The notes beneath the pieces were generated by a model. That model saw only the letters and a program-made list of their open reading frames with translations, searched no databases and was not told the origin of the DNA. Source: a virus. Taken from it: a stretch of 40,353 bases of DNA. Below are positions 23,030-31,149 of the stretch, piece after piece. The stretch is taken from IMG/VR virus record IMGVR_UViG_3300034358_000144, positions 1-40,353 of that record; one strand, written 5' to 3'. How positions within the stretch are numbered: the first letter of the stretch is position 1; the number at the start of each line of letters is the position of its first letter. The position numbers and the translations under genes were made by a program.

Positions 23030-24246
23030 AGTGGCGTTCCCATCAATTTGACCGATATCTCGGTCATCGTCGTGTTTGTGCCGGCGAGGGCGATCTCGAG
23101 GCGAGACCCCAGCGTCGCGGAGATCGACAGGCCAGTAAGGAGGGCGCCCTCCGGCGTGACATTGACCGGGCCGTAGACCGGCCTGCCGTCGACGATGATG
23201 ACCGCCGTGCAGGTCCCTCCACCCTTGACGACGCGCGCGTGGAGGCGAGTCCAGGTTAGCGCGGGGAGATCATGGCCGCCGACGTAAGTGCCCACGGCGA
23301 CGCCGGCCGAGCGTTCGCAATGGATGCCATGCTCTACGGTTTGGCCGAAGCTGAATTGGAAGACCGCGGCGCCCGCCACGTTCTTGTAGACCGACATTGA
23401 TCCGTTCTCGGGGACGAGGAAAATGTCACCGTCGACGGTGTTCGCACCGATGATTGCAGTGATCACGGCGCCAGCGATCGGCGCGGTGACCGCGGGCGCC
23501 GAGGTGTAGTTCTTGCCCTTCTGCTGCCGCGTGACCTTGGTGACGGCCCCGCCGGTGACGAGCGCGCGAGCGGTTGCGCCGGTGCCGCCGCCGCCCGTGA
23601 GGGTGAGCTGATAGACGGCGTTGGCGCCGCCCGAGCTGGGCGTGGTGATGGCGTAGTCGAGCACGCCGTTCGACAACGCGTCGGCGGTGCTCAAGTAAGT
23701 GGACAGCACCCCTTGGGCGATCAGGTTTTCCACGAACGCCCGATCACCGGCGACGGCCGTGCGATCGATACCCGTCTGGGTCCGGTCGGCCGCGGCGTTG
23801 CCGGCACTGACTGCGGCGGCCGCAGCCGACGCGAGCGCGGCCGCTGCCGAGGCGGCGGCTGCAGCCGCGGAGGCGCCAGTCGTCGCGACGATGGTCCCCG
23901 TCGCCGAGATCAGCGCGGTCTCGATCGCATGCGCCTCTGTGGTCTCGGGAGCGAGGCCGTAGATCCTGCGCAAGAAAGCGGCGAACGTCTCGATCGGGAT
24001 GCCGGCGCCCCAACCGCCAACCGCCTTCGGCCCGTAGAGCGTGACGCCGTTGATCGCGGCAACATCGAGGTAGAGCGCGCCGAGGACGCCGGCACCGGCT
24101 GCGGGCGGGCCGTTGCCCTTGAGCACCATGGCCGTGGCGACCAGTTGGGCCAGGCTGGCGCGCTTGGCGACCCCACCCTTGAGGATCGGGACCTGCTCGC
24201 TGCCGTCGGGCGATTCGACCGGATCGAGAAGAGCTATCTTCGCCAT
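23026..24246 (-). CDS. Tail fibre-like protein with collagen-like Ala-rich stretch
   Basis: A 406-residue protein, ATG 24246, with AGGA seven bases upstream. After an N-terminal module (MAKIALLDPVESPDGSEQVPILKGG) that resembles fibre attachment segments, an Ala-rich run (about 125-150) looks like a rod, followed by beta-rich distal parts (GGGGTGATARALVTGGAVTKVTRQQKGKNYTSAP, a GAxAxA repeat of phage fibres). The last 150 residues are beta-sandwich-like. It lies between a tail-fibre assembly gene and the SGNH fibre. Adhesin role by context. Confidence 0.65.
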   Translation of the reverse strand: MAKIALLDPVESPDGSEQVPILKGGVAKRASLAQLVATAMVLKGNGPPAAGAGVLGALYLDVAAINGVTLYGPKAVGGWGAGIPIETFAAFLRRIYGLAPETTEAHAIETALISATGTIVATTGASAAAAAASAAAALASAAAAAVSAGNAAADRTQTGIDRTAVAGDRAFVENLIAQGVLSTYLSTADALSNGVLDYAITTPSSGGANAVYQLTLTGGGGTGATARALVTGGAVTKVTRQQKGKNYTSAPAVTAPIAGAVITAIIGANTVDGDIFLVPENGSMSVYKNVAGAAVFQFSFGQTVEHGIHCERSAGVAVGTYVGGHDLPALTWTRLHARVVKGGGTCTAVIIVDGRPVYGPVNVTPEGALLTGLSISATLGSRLEIALAGTNTTMTEISVKLMGTPL

Positions 24247-24249
24247 CGA

Positions 24250-24753
24250 CTATTCCTGCGCTGGCCAGCGCGGGTCCGCGGCGGCATCGTAGTTGGTGAG
24301 GTTGGCGGCGGGCATCGTGGCGATCGTCGCCTCGATCGCGTTGGAGGCGGCGCGGACCGCGTCGATCGTATGGCGCCGCTCGATAGCCGCGCTGATCGCC
24401 GCAAATTGCGCAGGGCTCGGTTGTTCGTCAGCGGGCACCATGCCGCGAAGCGCGATTGCAGCATTGTCGTTGGCCTGCCGCTCGAGGCTGGCGATCCCGA
24501 GGATACGGCGGCGGGCTTCGCGCTTGACGTCCAGCACTGCCCAGCCCCGAAGCTGGTCGACCGTCGGCTTGCGCAACGGCGCCAGCTCGGGCTTGCCCTT
24601 GGCGCCGGCGCGAACCTCCCGGCCGGCGCTGCGGCCGGCGAGCAGCTCGGCATGCCGCCGGCGTGTGATCGCGACCGCGTCGGCAGGAATGCCGCCAGCG
24701 TTAATATCGCGGTGGTAAAAGCTGTCGGTCGAGGGGCTCCAAAAGAACTCCAT
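24250..24753 (-). CDS. Tail-fibre assembly chaperone-like protein
   Basis: A 167-residue protein starting two bases after the fibre stop (TGACCATGG). Its N-terminal MEFFWSPSTDSFYHRDINAGGIPADAVAITRRRHAELLAG is the pattern of phage tail-fibre assembly (Tfa) proteins, with a short YSPSTxxFY strand and the DAVxIT loop. The C-terminal part is helical and Ala/Arg-rich. It probably helps trimerise the upstream fibre. Confidence 0.7.
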   Translation of the reverse strand: MEFFWSPSTDSFYHRDINAGGIPADAVAITRRRHAELLAGRSAGREVRAGAKGKPELAPLRKPTVDQLRGWAVLDVKREARRRILGIASLERQANDNAAIALRGMVPADEQPSPAQFAAISAAIERRHTIDAVRAASNAIEATIATMPAANLTNYDAAADPRWPAQE

Positions 24754-24755
24754 GG

Positions 24756-26246
24756 TCACAATCCGATCGAAAAGATGTCGATGCCGTCGATGCGGTTGTC
24801 GGCGCTGTCGTCGTGCTGGACCTGCACGTAGGCGCCGTATTGCGTCGGCTCGCCGCAGAGCTGGACCCACTGATCCCGGTGCGTGTTCGCGCTGGACAGG
24901 AACGCCGTCGGGAACGCCCGCAGCGCCGCCAGCGGATAGACGATCGGCCAGCCAAGATACTGCACCGACTCGTCGTTGAGCACGGCGCGCATGCCCGCCC
25001 ATTGCAGGATCAGCCCGCCGGGAAAGCAGTAATAGCCGTTCGAGGTGAGGCTCTTCGCCAAACCGGCGAGGCCGAGCGGCGTGACCGCCTTGCCGTTTTC
25101 GGTGCCGGTGAGGATTTCCGCCGCGCTGGCGATCGCCACGTCGATCGCGCGATCGGCGCTCAGGTCCCCGCCGCCGGTTGCAAGGCCGGTGCCGGAGATC
25201 AGGCGCGCCGTCTGCACGCGGCCGAGGAGGGCGGCGAGGATGCCGGCAAGCGCGAACGGCGTCACCGCCTTGGTGTCGATGAGGCCCGCTTCCGCTTCGG
25301 CCTGGCTGGCCTTGAGAACGGTGATGACGCGATCGGCGGCGAGGCTGCCCCCGCCTGTGGCAAGGCCGCCGCCCGTGATCGCGCGCGCGACGGGCGGCGC
25401 CCCTACATCGGCGGCGGTAAGCACCACAGCGCCAACCTTGCCGTTGACGGAGGTGACCGGCGCGGGGGTGGCGAGCTGAATCCAGTTGCCGAGCGTCGCC
25501 GCCGGCGTGGCCTGCAAGATGAAGACGAAACCGGTATCGACACGAACGGCGAAGTCGCCGGCAGTGGCGGCGGCGAGCGCAAGCATCGCTGCCTCGGTAG
25601 CGACCGGGTAGACGTCGATCGCGTCGATGATCGGACGCTGCCCGCCCGAGAGCTTGCCCGCCCCGTCGAGCGTCGCAACGCCGCCGGGCTGGCCGAGCAG
25701 GGCCGAGCGGACGTAATTCGCAAGCGCGCCCTTGAGCGTCGCCGGCGTGACGATCTTGTCGTCGATATCGCCGGCGAGCACCTCGGCGAGCAAAGCGAGG
25801 TAGGCGACCCCCTTGGTGACTTCGGTCGCCGGGGGGTTGAGGAAGTTCGTATTGCCGAGCGCTACCAGGTCGGCTTCGCCGGGGAGGAACTTGATGTCCA
25901 CGGCGAGGTGAAAGGTCGAAACCGCGGCCTTGCCAAGGATCGCCGCGGGCTGGCTGTAGACCGCAAACAGCGTGCCGTCGGCGAGATAGAGGCCGATCCC
26001 GCGTACCGAATAGGCATCGTCGCTCGAGTCGCGGATGACGAGATGCACGGTGACGTCATCGACCGCCTGCCCCGCCACGGTATCGACCGTCTTGAACTGC
26101 CCGGGCAGGGCGGTGAGCGTCGGCGCCGCGACGAAGGTGGCGTCGGTAAACCCGGCCTGCGCGATCACTACCGCCGTCGTGCCCTCGGCGGCCACTAGCG
26201 CGGCGCGGCCGGCATCGGTGATCACCATGGTAAGTGCAGCGCTCAT
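24756..26246 (-). CDS. H: Tail fibre protein H with gp53-like C-terminal domain
   Basis: A 496-residue P2 gpH-type fibre. The N-terminal 150 residues (LTMVITDAGRAALVAAEGT, ALPGQFKTVDTVAGQAVDDVTVHLVIRDSSDDAY, LGIGLY-like segments) attach to the baseplate. A repeat-rich shaft (ITGGGLATGGGSLAADRVI, ISGTGLATGGGDLSADRAI) follows, and then a distal gp53-like tip (SNGYYCFPGGLILQW). The ATG 26246 overlaps the stop of gene I as ATGA. It determines receptor binding. Confidence 0.88.
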   Translation of the reverse strand: MSAALTMVITDAGRAALVAAEGTTAVVIAQAGFTDATFVAAPTLTALPGQFKTVDTVAGQAVDDVTVHLVIRDSSDDAYSVRGIGLYLADGTLFAVYSQPAAILGKAAVSTFHLAVDIKFLPGEADLVALGNTNFLNPPATEVTKGVAYLALLAEVLAGDIDDKIVTPATLKGALANYVRSALLGQPGGVATLDGAGKLSGGQRPIIDAIDVYPVATEAAMLALAAATAGDFAVRVDTGFVFILQATPAATLGNWIQLATPAPVTSVNGKVGAVVLTAADVGAPPVARAITGGGLATGGGSLAADRVITVLKASQAEAEAGLIDTKAVTPFALAGILAALLGRVQTARLISGTGLATGGGDLSADRAIDVAIASAAEILTGTENGKAVTPLGLAGLAKSLTSNGYYCFPGGLILQWAGMRAVLNDESVQYLGWPIVYPLAALRAFPTAFLSSANTHRDQWVQLCGEPTQYGAYVQVQHDDSADNRIDGIDIFSIGL

Positions 26247-26896
26247 ACGGGGCTCCCGTCGATGAAATTGCCTGCATCGTCCTCGAGGGGCTCGCCGTTC
26301 TGATCCTGCAGAAGATCGGTCCACGGCGTGCCGGCCGCGTCGCTGGCCGCGAAGTCGAGACGCCGGTAGCCGGTGGCCTGCGCCGCAGCGAACGGGAGGA
26401 CCGTGCCGGAAAGCGTGAGTTGCTGGACGAGGGTGAAGTGCGCGCGGATCGGCTTGACCCGGCTCACCTCCTCGACGATCGCACGCGCGAAATCGGCGGT
26501 GCTGGACGCGCCGCCTGCAACGCCATCATCCTCGACGAGGGCGAGGCGCACTTCGAAGGTGTACGGCTCGAGCTGGGGCGTAGCCTCGAACCATTCGACC
26601 AGCTCGAGCAACGCGTCGAACGATGCGAGCACCTCCTCAACCGAGCGGCGGGTGCCCTTCCGCCGCTGCACCGCGATCGCGGACCCGACGGCAGCACGCT
26701 TTTCGGCGTCGCTCCAGCTCGGGTCCCAGCGGTCGATCGACAGTGCCCACGCCAGCCAGGGCAGCAGCTCGATCGCGCAGGTTGCCGGGTTCCACAGCCG
26801 CTCGAAATCGACAGGGACGGCGTCGATCGACGGCACGATCGCGCCGACAAGGGCGCGCTCGAGCGGCGTGCTCGCGGGGGGCAGCAGGTTATTCAC
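26243..26896 (-). CDS. I: Baseplate protein I
   Basis: A 217-residue P2 gpI-family protein, start ATG 26896 inside the last codons of J. The signature LLPPASTPLERALVGA, LWNPATCAIELLPWLAWALSIDRWDPSWSDAEKRAA and RKGTRRSVEEVL is clear. It connects the tail fibre to the baseplate. Confidence 0.95.
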   Translation of the reverse strand: MNNLLPPASTPLERALVGAIVPSIDAVPVDFERLWNPATCAIELLPWLAWALSIDRWDPSWSDAEKRAAVGSAIAVQRRKGTRRSVEEVLASFDALLELVEWFEATPQLEPYTFEVRLALVEDDGVAGGASSTADFARAIVEEVSRVKPIRAHFTLVQQLTLSGTVLPFAAAQATGYRRLDFAASDAAGTPWTDLLQDQNGEPLEDDAGNFIDGSPV

Positions 26897-27791
26897 CGCG
26901 GCCCGCCACAGTCACGACAGAGCCGACGCAATTGCTGCATTGGGTGTCGCTGATAGGCACGTCGGCAGCCGGCTTGACGAGATTGATGTTCGAAACGCCC
27001 TCGACGCCGAGCGCTGCGAGAATGCCGAAACGCGTCACATCGCGGCCGATCCGTCGCGAACGTGCCTGATAGGCGGCAAGCCGGGCTTGCGCCTGAGAGA
27101 GCACGAGGCTCTCGTCGGGACCGTCGAAGAGCGTCAGGGCCGCTTCGATCTCGAACGGAACGATCTCGGCCGACTGCACGAGCACGTTGTCGGTCAAGGG
27201 GCGCAAGGCGCCGGCGTCGTTGCCGAGCAGTTCCTCGACCTCCGCAATCTGCTCGGCGTCCGCTGCCCCGTTGCCATCGCGCGACAGCAGGCAGATCAGG
27301 ACCACGCCGGGCGCGGGGCTGCTTGCCCGCGCATCGACGATCGACGCATCCACGGAGCGGGCGTGAAATTCGTAGGCGGTGCCGGGGCCAGCGACCGAGA
27401 AGCTTTCCGGGGAGAGCTGGATGCGCTCGCGGAAGGCAGCGTTGCTCTCATAGGTGGGATCGACGCCGCTTTCGGGGTCGCCGGGATCGACGATCAGGCG
27501 CTCGACATTGAAGTTCGCGCCTAGCTGGTCGAGGTCCGCATCCTCGGAATAGGCCAGCATTACCTTGAGGGCATTGTCGTTCGCGCGCTGGCGCTCGAGC
27601 ATCACGCACCACGCCGCGACCTGCAGCACCTTCACAGCCGGGTCGGAATCGACGGTCGCGTCGAACTCGGGCATCAGCGCGACCATGCGCGCGACCATTT
27701 CGGCAAGGATGGTCTCGTAGGTTTGCGGCGCGGCAAAGCTCGGCGCGGGCAGGCGCGACAGATCAATGGCTGTGGAGCTTGGCGCGGACAC
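26889..27791 (-). CDS. J: Baseplate protein J
   Basis: A 300-residue P2 gpJ baseplate wedge protein. The family opening AIDLSRLPAPSF and the segments ETILAEMVARMVALMPEFDA, QRANDNALKVMLAYSEDADLDQLGA and AAFRERIQLSPESFSVAGPGTAYEFHA are present. I take GTG 27791 as start because it aligns with the P2 start; an in-frame TTG at 27818 is possible. The GTG is 56 bp from the centre of late repeat 2, the same distance as V from repeat 1. Confidence 0.9.
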   Translation of the reverse strand: MSAPSSTAIDLSRLPAPSFAAPQTYETILAEMVARMVALMPEFDATVDSDPAVKVLQVAAWCVMLERQRANDNALKVMLAYSEDADLDQLGANFNVERLIVDPGDPESGVDPTYESNAAFRERIQLSPESFSVAGPGTAYEFHARSVDASIVDARASSPAPGVVLICLLSRDGNGAADAEQIAEVEELLGNDAGALRPLTDNVLVQSAEIVPFEIEAALTLFDGPDESLVLSQAQARLAAYQARSRRIGRDVTRFGILAALGVEGVSNINLVKPAADVPISDTQCSNCVGSVVTVAGRGE

Positions 27792-27835
27792 GCCGGCATG
27801 TCGCCGCCGGTCCGCCAAGTTGGCTATCGCGCGCG

Positions 27836-27858
27836 CTTGTAGAACGCGGCTCTACAAG
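27836..27858. promoter_or_regulatory. Late inverted repeat 2 (candidate Ogr-type activator site, J operon)
   Basis: CTTGTAGA and TCTACAAG flank a 7-bp spacer that reads GCCGCGT toward gene J, identical to repeat 3 read toward P. It lies in the short gap between the S stop (27869) and the J start, so it should drive J-I-H and the fibre genes. Confidence 0.7.
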
Positions 27859-27868
27859 GAAGCGGCAG

Positions 27869-28528
27869 TCATTCGCCGGCGACGTGAGCGAGCAGCGTGT
27901 CGACCATGGTAGATCGCTCCGCCTCGGTTAGACCGAGCAGCGTGCGGCGGGCGTAGGCGACGGGCCGCGCCTTCTTGGACGGGCGATCGCGCAGGCCCTC
28001 CTGATGGACGCGCGCGATCTCGGACGCGCGCCCGCTGAAACCTATCCATGCCTCATTTTCGGTCGCGTCGCTGCGCAGGTTGCGCCCGCTTCGAAGCTTG
28101 CGGAACATCGCCTTTTGCCGGATCGAGCCGCGGCGGCGGAACTTGCCCTTGCCGCCGCCGAGGTCGCTGGTCGGCAGCCACTTCGCCACCTTGTCCCAGA
28201 AGAAGCTGCGGATGCCGCCGGCCTCGGTGTCATAGCCGGTGATCAGCGGGCCTTGGCGGACCCAGCTCGTCATCGTCACGCGGCGCGGCTCGGTCGCGCC
28301 CTTGGGGTAGAGGAAGCGCAGGGGATAGGCTCCCGCTGCCGGCGCCTCCTTTGGCTTGCGCGGCGGGAAGGGCGATCCGTCGGGGGCGAGCTGGCGCCCG
28401 ATGCGCTCGCGCTGCGTGGCGGCGATGCCGCGCGCGACCTTGCGAAGTAGCTGGCGCCGCTCGGACGCGCCGAGGCTTCGGAGGATGGCGCCCGCCAGTT
28501 CCTCGATCCGCTCGAGGCCGTCGCTCAC
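27869..28528 (-). CDS. S: Tail completion protein S
   Basis: A 219-residue P2 gpS-type tail completion protein (virus morphogenesis family). Residues about 20-75 (LAGAILRSLGASERRQLLRKVARGIAATQRERIGRQLAPDGSPFPPRK) are characteristic, and VHQEGLRDRPS near the C-terminus is the conserved H-QEG-R motif. GTG 28528 overlaps the R stop as GTGA. Arg- and Ala-rich, consistent with this high-GC genome. Confidence 0.88.
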   Translation of the reverse strand: MSDGLERIEELAGAILRSLGASERRQLLRKVARGIAATQRERIGRQLAPDGSPFPPRKPKEAPAAGAYPLRFLYPKGATEPRRVTMTSWVRQGPLITGYDTEAGGIRSFFWDKVAKWLPTSDLGGGKGKFRRRGSIRQKAMFRKLRSGRNLRSDATENEAWIGFSGRASEIARVHQEGLRDRPSKKARPVAYARRTLLGLTEAERSTMVDTLLAHVAGE

Positions 28529-29019
28529 GGTGGGGGCATGTTCGGGCTCTCGAACAATACGTCGTCGCCGAGTTCGAGCTGCCATAGCGTCGCGCCGCAG
28601 ACGCCGGCGAAGGCATCGGGCGCGCGGCCATCCTCAAGATGGCGAACGTTGTAGCCGGTGCCGTCCTGCTTGCGTTCGACCAGCACCCGTTCGGAGAGCT
28701 GCAGGTCGAGCGATACGTCGGAGGCATCGCTGTCGAGGAGTTCGGACTCGAACGTCAGCGGCTCGTTGGGCGCGCGCTCGAGGAGATCAGGCTGCGCCTC
28801 GGCGATCCAAACGAGGATCGGCAGCATCAGCGCGTCGTGCGATCCGGCATAATCCTGGATCACGACGTTGAGGGTGTAGTGATATTCGAACGACAGAGTC
28901 GTCGTTGCCCGCGCTACCAGCTTTCCCTTGTCGACGAAGATCGACAGCCGCTCGGGGTTATCCTTGAGCGTGGGGACGCGCTCGAGGAGCACGCGCTTGA
29001 GGGCTTCGGGCTTGTGCAT
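28525..29019 (-). CDS. R: Tail completion protein R
   Basis: A 164-residue P2 gpR-family protein. MHKPEALKRVLLERVPTLKDNPERLSIFVDKGKL, the following FEYHYTLNVVIQDYAG and ILVWIAEAQPDLL are typical. ATG 29019 starts six bases after the Rz1 stop. It completes the tail before head joining. Confidence 0.9.
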   Translation of the reverse strand: MHKPEALKRVLLERVPTLKDNPERLSIFVDKGKLVARATTTLSFEYHYTLNVVIQDYAGSHDALMLPILVWIAEAQPDLLERAPNEPLTFESELLDSDASDVSLDLQLSERVLVERKQDGTGYNVRHLEDGRAPDAFAGVCGATLWQLELGDDVLFESPNMPPP

Positions 29020-29024
29020 CGCGG

Positions 29025-29369
29025 CTAGTCGCCTGCGCGCGGCGCGGCGGTGCAATCGTCGCGGATCGGCATTCCCTGCGCGGCGAGCACGGCGCACTGC
29101 AGCCGCACGAGCTGGCCGCGCAGGCTCCCGATCACGTCGTACAGGTCGAGCTGGGTCGCGTGCGCCTGCTCACCGGTCTGGTTGCCATCAGCGTTGCGGC
29201 GTGGGAGCGGGGCCTTCTCGGGCCGCTGCAGGTACGCGCTCGGGATCGCCGCCATTGGCGACGGCGGCTGCTTGATCGAGGAGGCGCACGCCGTCAGCAT
29301 CAACGCAGACATTGCGATAAACAGGGCGCTCGGTGATCGTGTTGGTTTCACGGTAGATTTCCCTAACAT
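29025..29369 (-). CDS. Outer-membrane spanin Rz1-like lipoprotein, overlapping Rz
   Basis: A 114-residue protein, out of frame inside and beyond the Rz gene (182 bp overlap). The lipobox is LTAC in LFIAMSALMLTACASS, so signal peptidase II would cleave before Cys32 or so. A Pro-rich region follows (QPPSPMAAIPSAYLQRPEKAPLPRR), typical of Rz1. The ATG at 29369 or an internal GTG/ATG could be the start. It forms the outer-membrane part of the spanin complex. Confidence 0.8.
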   Translation of the reverse strand: MLGKSTVKPTRSPSALFIAMSALMLTACASSIKQPPSPMAAIPSAYLQRPEKAPLPRRNADGNQTGEQAHATQLDLYDVIGSLRGQLVRLQCAVLAAQGMPIRDDCTAAPRAGD

Positions 29370-29580
29370 TGGCGGTGCGTTCGGTTTCCCGGCGTTCGGC
29401 GGCGGCGCCGGCCTGGTCGACGATGACGGCGCGTTTTGCCTGCTCTTTCCGCACGGCAGCATCGACCGCCGCCTGCTTGGCGACCTCGATCGCGCGACCA
29501 TCGCTGCGCCCAGAACCGTAGGCCCCGAGCAACATGCCGAGCAGCGCGAGCGCACCGGCGAGCCAGACCCAAGGCTTCAC
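29188..29580 (-). CDS. Inner-membrane spanin Rz-like protein
   Basis: A 130-residue protein starting at GTG 29580, overlapping the lysozyme stop as GTGA. A single N-terminal TM helix (VWLAGALALLGMLLGAY) is followed by an extended coiled coil (IEVAKQAAVDAAVRKEQAKRAVIVDQAGAAAERRETE), the Rz architecture. Together with the nested Rz1 it would fuse inner and outer membranes at the end of lysis. Confidence 0.82.
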   Translation of the reverse strand: MKPWVWLAGALALLGMLLGAYGSGRSDGRAIEVAKQAAVDAAVRKEQAKRAVIVDQAGAAAERRETERTANVREIYRETNTITERPVYRNVCVDADGVRLLDQAAAVANGGDPERVPAAAREGPAPTPQR

Positions 29581-30062
29581 GCCGCCGCTCCTGTCCGCAT
29601 CATCGCCTCGAGGCGGATCGCACGCGTGCCGACCTGGCGGTGCCAGAGCGACGCCGCCATGCCGCGGGCTGCATCCTCGAAGCGCCCGCCCTGAATCATG
29701 GCCAGCGTGTTGCGGAAACCGAGCAGGCCGTTGATGCCGAGGTTGAAACACATGTTGAGCAGCACGCGCTGGCGAGCATCGGCGAGCTGGCGCCACCACG
29801 GCAGCTTCGCGTCGAGATCACGCTCGACACGAGCGATATCGTTGGCGAACAGCGCGCGAGACTGGTCGCGAGTGATGCCCTTGGCGATTGCGCTTGCCTT
29901 CGTGATGCCGAGGGTCGCCGTCTCCGAGGCGGAGATGCCGACGCCGTCAAGATTGCGGCCGATGCCGATCGTCTGCTTGCCTGCGGTGCAGCGATAGACT
30001 TGCAGCCGTTCGCCTTCATCACGCACCAACTCCTCCTCAAGGGCCCTGCGATCGTAAGTCAT
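29577..30062 (-). CDS. Endolysin, GH24 lysozyme with Glu-Cys-Thr triad
   Basis: A 161-residue T4-type lysozyme that cleaves peptidoglycan. ATG 30062 has GAGGAGG six bases upstream. The catalytic region LVRDEGERLQVYRCTAGKQTIGIG aligns with T4 lysozyme: Glu16, Cys25 and Thr31 take the places of Glu11, Asp20 and Thr26, with identical 9 and 6 spacings. The Asp is replaced by Cys; T4 lysozyme with that change is known to keep activity. The C-terminus has NMCFNLGINGLLGFRNTLAMI and an Arg-rich tail. No signal sequence is visible, so export should rely on the holin. Confidence 0.92.
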   Translation of the reverse strand: MTYDRRALEEELVRDEGERLQVYRCTAGKQTIGIGRNLDGVGISASETATLGITKASAIAKGITRDQSRALFANDIARVERDLDAKLPWWRQLADARQRVLLNMCFNLGINGLLGFRNTLAMIQGGRFEDAARGMAASLWHRQVGTRAIRLEAMMRTGAAA

Positions 30063-30073
30063 CAATTGCCTCC

Positions 30074-30229
30074 TCAGTGGCGCTTCGCGGGCCGACCGCG
30101 TCGGGCGGGCGGGCGAGGGTCGGGTTCGTGGAACAGGATGGGGCGCGCGCCCGAGCACGCCTCGAGCAAGGCGTCGGCGGCGGTGCGCACCGAATGACCG
30201 GTGCTGGCGAGGGACGGCTTAGTTGCCAT
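30074..30229 (-). CDS. 51-residue basic protein in the lysis cluster
   Basis: The frame from ATG 30229 overlaps the holin-candidate stop (ATGGCAACTAA) and ends just before the lysozyme ribosome site. The product is MATKPSLASTGHSVRTAADA..., ending PPARRGRPAKRH. The GRP and basic tail resemble an AT-hook. The packed stop/start arrangement supports a gene. The function is unknown. Confidence 0.45.
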   Translation of the reverse strand: MATKPSLASTGHSVRTAADALLEACSGARPILFHEPDPRPPARRGRPAKRH

Positions 30230-30440
30230 CGGGCGGCCTCCCGGTGATCTTCATCACCAGCGCTGTCAGGGCCGCGGTCAGCTTCTTGTCTGTCTCGAGC
30301 CGATCCTTGTCGTATTGCAGGCGCTCCGCGCGATCGGCGCGGGTTGCGTCGCGATCGGCCTTCATCTGGAAATAGAAGAAGAGCGCGACGATGCCGGCGG
30401 GGCCGCTGCCGATCAGCGCATTGACGAGGGGAGCCTCCAT
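30219..30440 (-). CDS. Small membrane protein at the holin (Y) position
   Basis: A 73-residue protein from ATG 30440. One hydrophobic segment (VNALIGSGPAGIVALFFYFQM, about 6-26) is followed by a charged helix (KADRDATRADRAERLQYDKDRLETDKKL). It sits between X and the lysozyme, the place of P2 holin Y. With one visible TM it is unlike the three-TM P2 holin, so holin is a positional guess. An upstream TTG start in frame is less likely. Confidence 0.55.
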   Translation of the reverse strand: MEAPLVNALIGSGPAGIVALFFYFQMKADRDATRADRAERLQYDKDRLETDKKLTAALTALVMKITGRPPDGN

Positions 30441-30445
30441 TGAAC

Positions 30446-30661
30446 TCAATCCCAAAGCTGCACGAGGGGGACGGTGCGCGGAGCAACGAGCGCCTCGTCG
30501 GGTACGGTGACAGGGGTGCCGACGGGCAGGGTCGCGCCCAGCTCGGCGAGTCCGCGATTCGCGCGCAGGACGATGCCGACCGCGGCCGAGCCGAGGCTGC
30601 GCTCTCGGTGCAGCAGCGCGTCGAGGGTATCGCCCTGGCGGGCGCGCAGCACCGCGGGCAT
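30446..30661 (-). CDS. X: Tail protein X (LysM-type)
   Basis: A 71-residue P2 gpX homologue. The sequence RQGDTLDALLHRERSLG, then VLRANRGLAELGATLPVGTPVTVPD, is a LysM-type fold that ends with the conserved IxLPxLTPxV pattern. ATG 30661 overlaps the L stop (TGATG). It is part of the tail baseplate in P2-like phages. Confidence 0.9.
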   Translation of the reverse strand: MPAVLRARQGDTLDALLHRERSLGSAAVGIVLRANRGLAELGATLPVGTPVTVPDEALVAPRTVPLVQLWD

Positions 30662-31149
30662 CAGATCAGCTCCACATTGGTGCGCGTCACGCCGAGCAGA
30701 TCGCGCACGGCGTGGATCGCGTCGCGGCGAAGCTCGCCGATCGACGCGTCGAGTTCGTCGACCTGACGCTGCCCGGCGCCGGTGAGATCGGTGTCGCGAT
30801 AGCGCTCGACCAGCTCGACCTTGACCGCGGCCCCGATGGCGCGACCATAGAGCTGGATAAGGCGGCTCTTGCCGTCGATCTGCGGCGACGGGACCGCGCC
30901 CAGGTTCGCGTGCCCCGCGGCAACGTGCCCCGCTTTGAACGCGACGAGCTGGTTGCCGACGGTGATGATGGCGCCGACGATCGCCGCGCGCAGGCGGGGA
31001 GGCGTCACCGAATCGCGGATGCGGAACTCCTCCCGAAGGCTCGCCGGATCGATACCTGGAAACCAGCCGTCGTTGGTGACAACGGCCTCGGGGGTGTCAT
31101 CGGCCTCGGGCACGATCGAAGGCGTGCAGTCGGTGACGAAGCCCGTCAT
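30661..31149 (-). CDS. L: Head completion/stabilisation protein L
   Basis: A 162-residue P2 gpL homologue. It contains NDGWFPGIDPASLREEFRIRDSVTPPRLRAAIVGAI and ELVERYRDTDLTGAGQRQVDELDASI, matching family blocks. ATG 31149 overlaps the preceding membrane-protein stop as ATGA. It seals the head after packaging. Confidence 0.93.
   Translation of the reverse strand: MTGFVTDCTPSIVPEADDTPEAVVTNDGWFPGIDPASLREEFRIRDSVTPPRLRAAIVGAIITVGNQLVAFKAGHVAAGHANLGAVPSPQIDGKSRLIQLYGRAIGAAVKVELVERYRDTDLTGAGQRQVDELDASIGELRRDAIHAVRDLLGVTRTNVELI

Noticed and set aside
24813-26198. A 461-codon plus-strand frame opposite tail fibre H
   Set aside because: Arg/Gly/Asp-rich shadow; H shows fibre repeats and a gp53-like tip.
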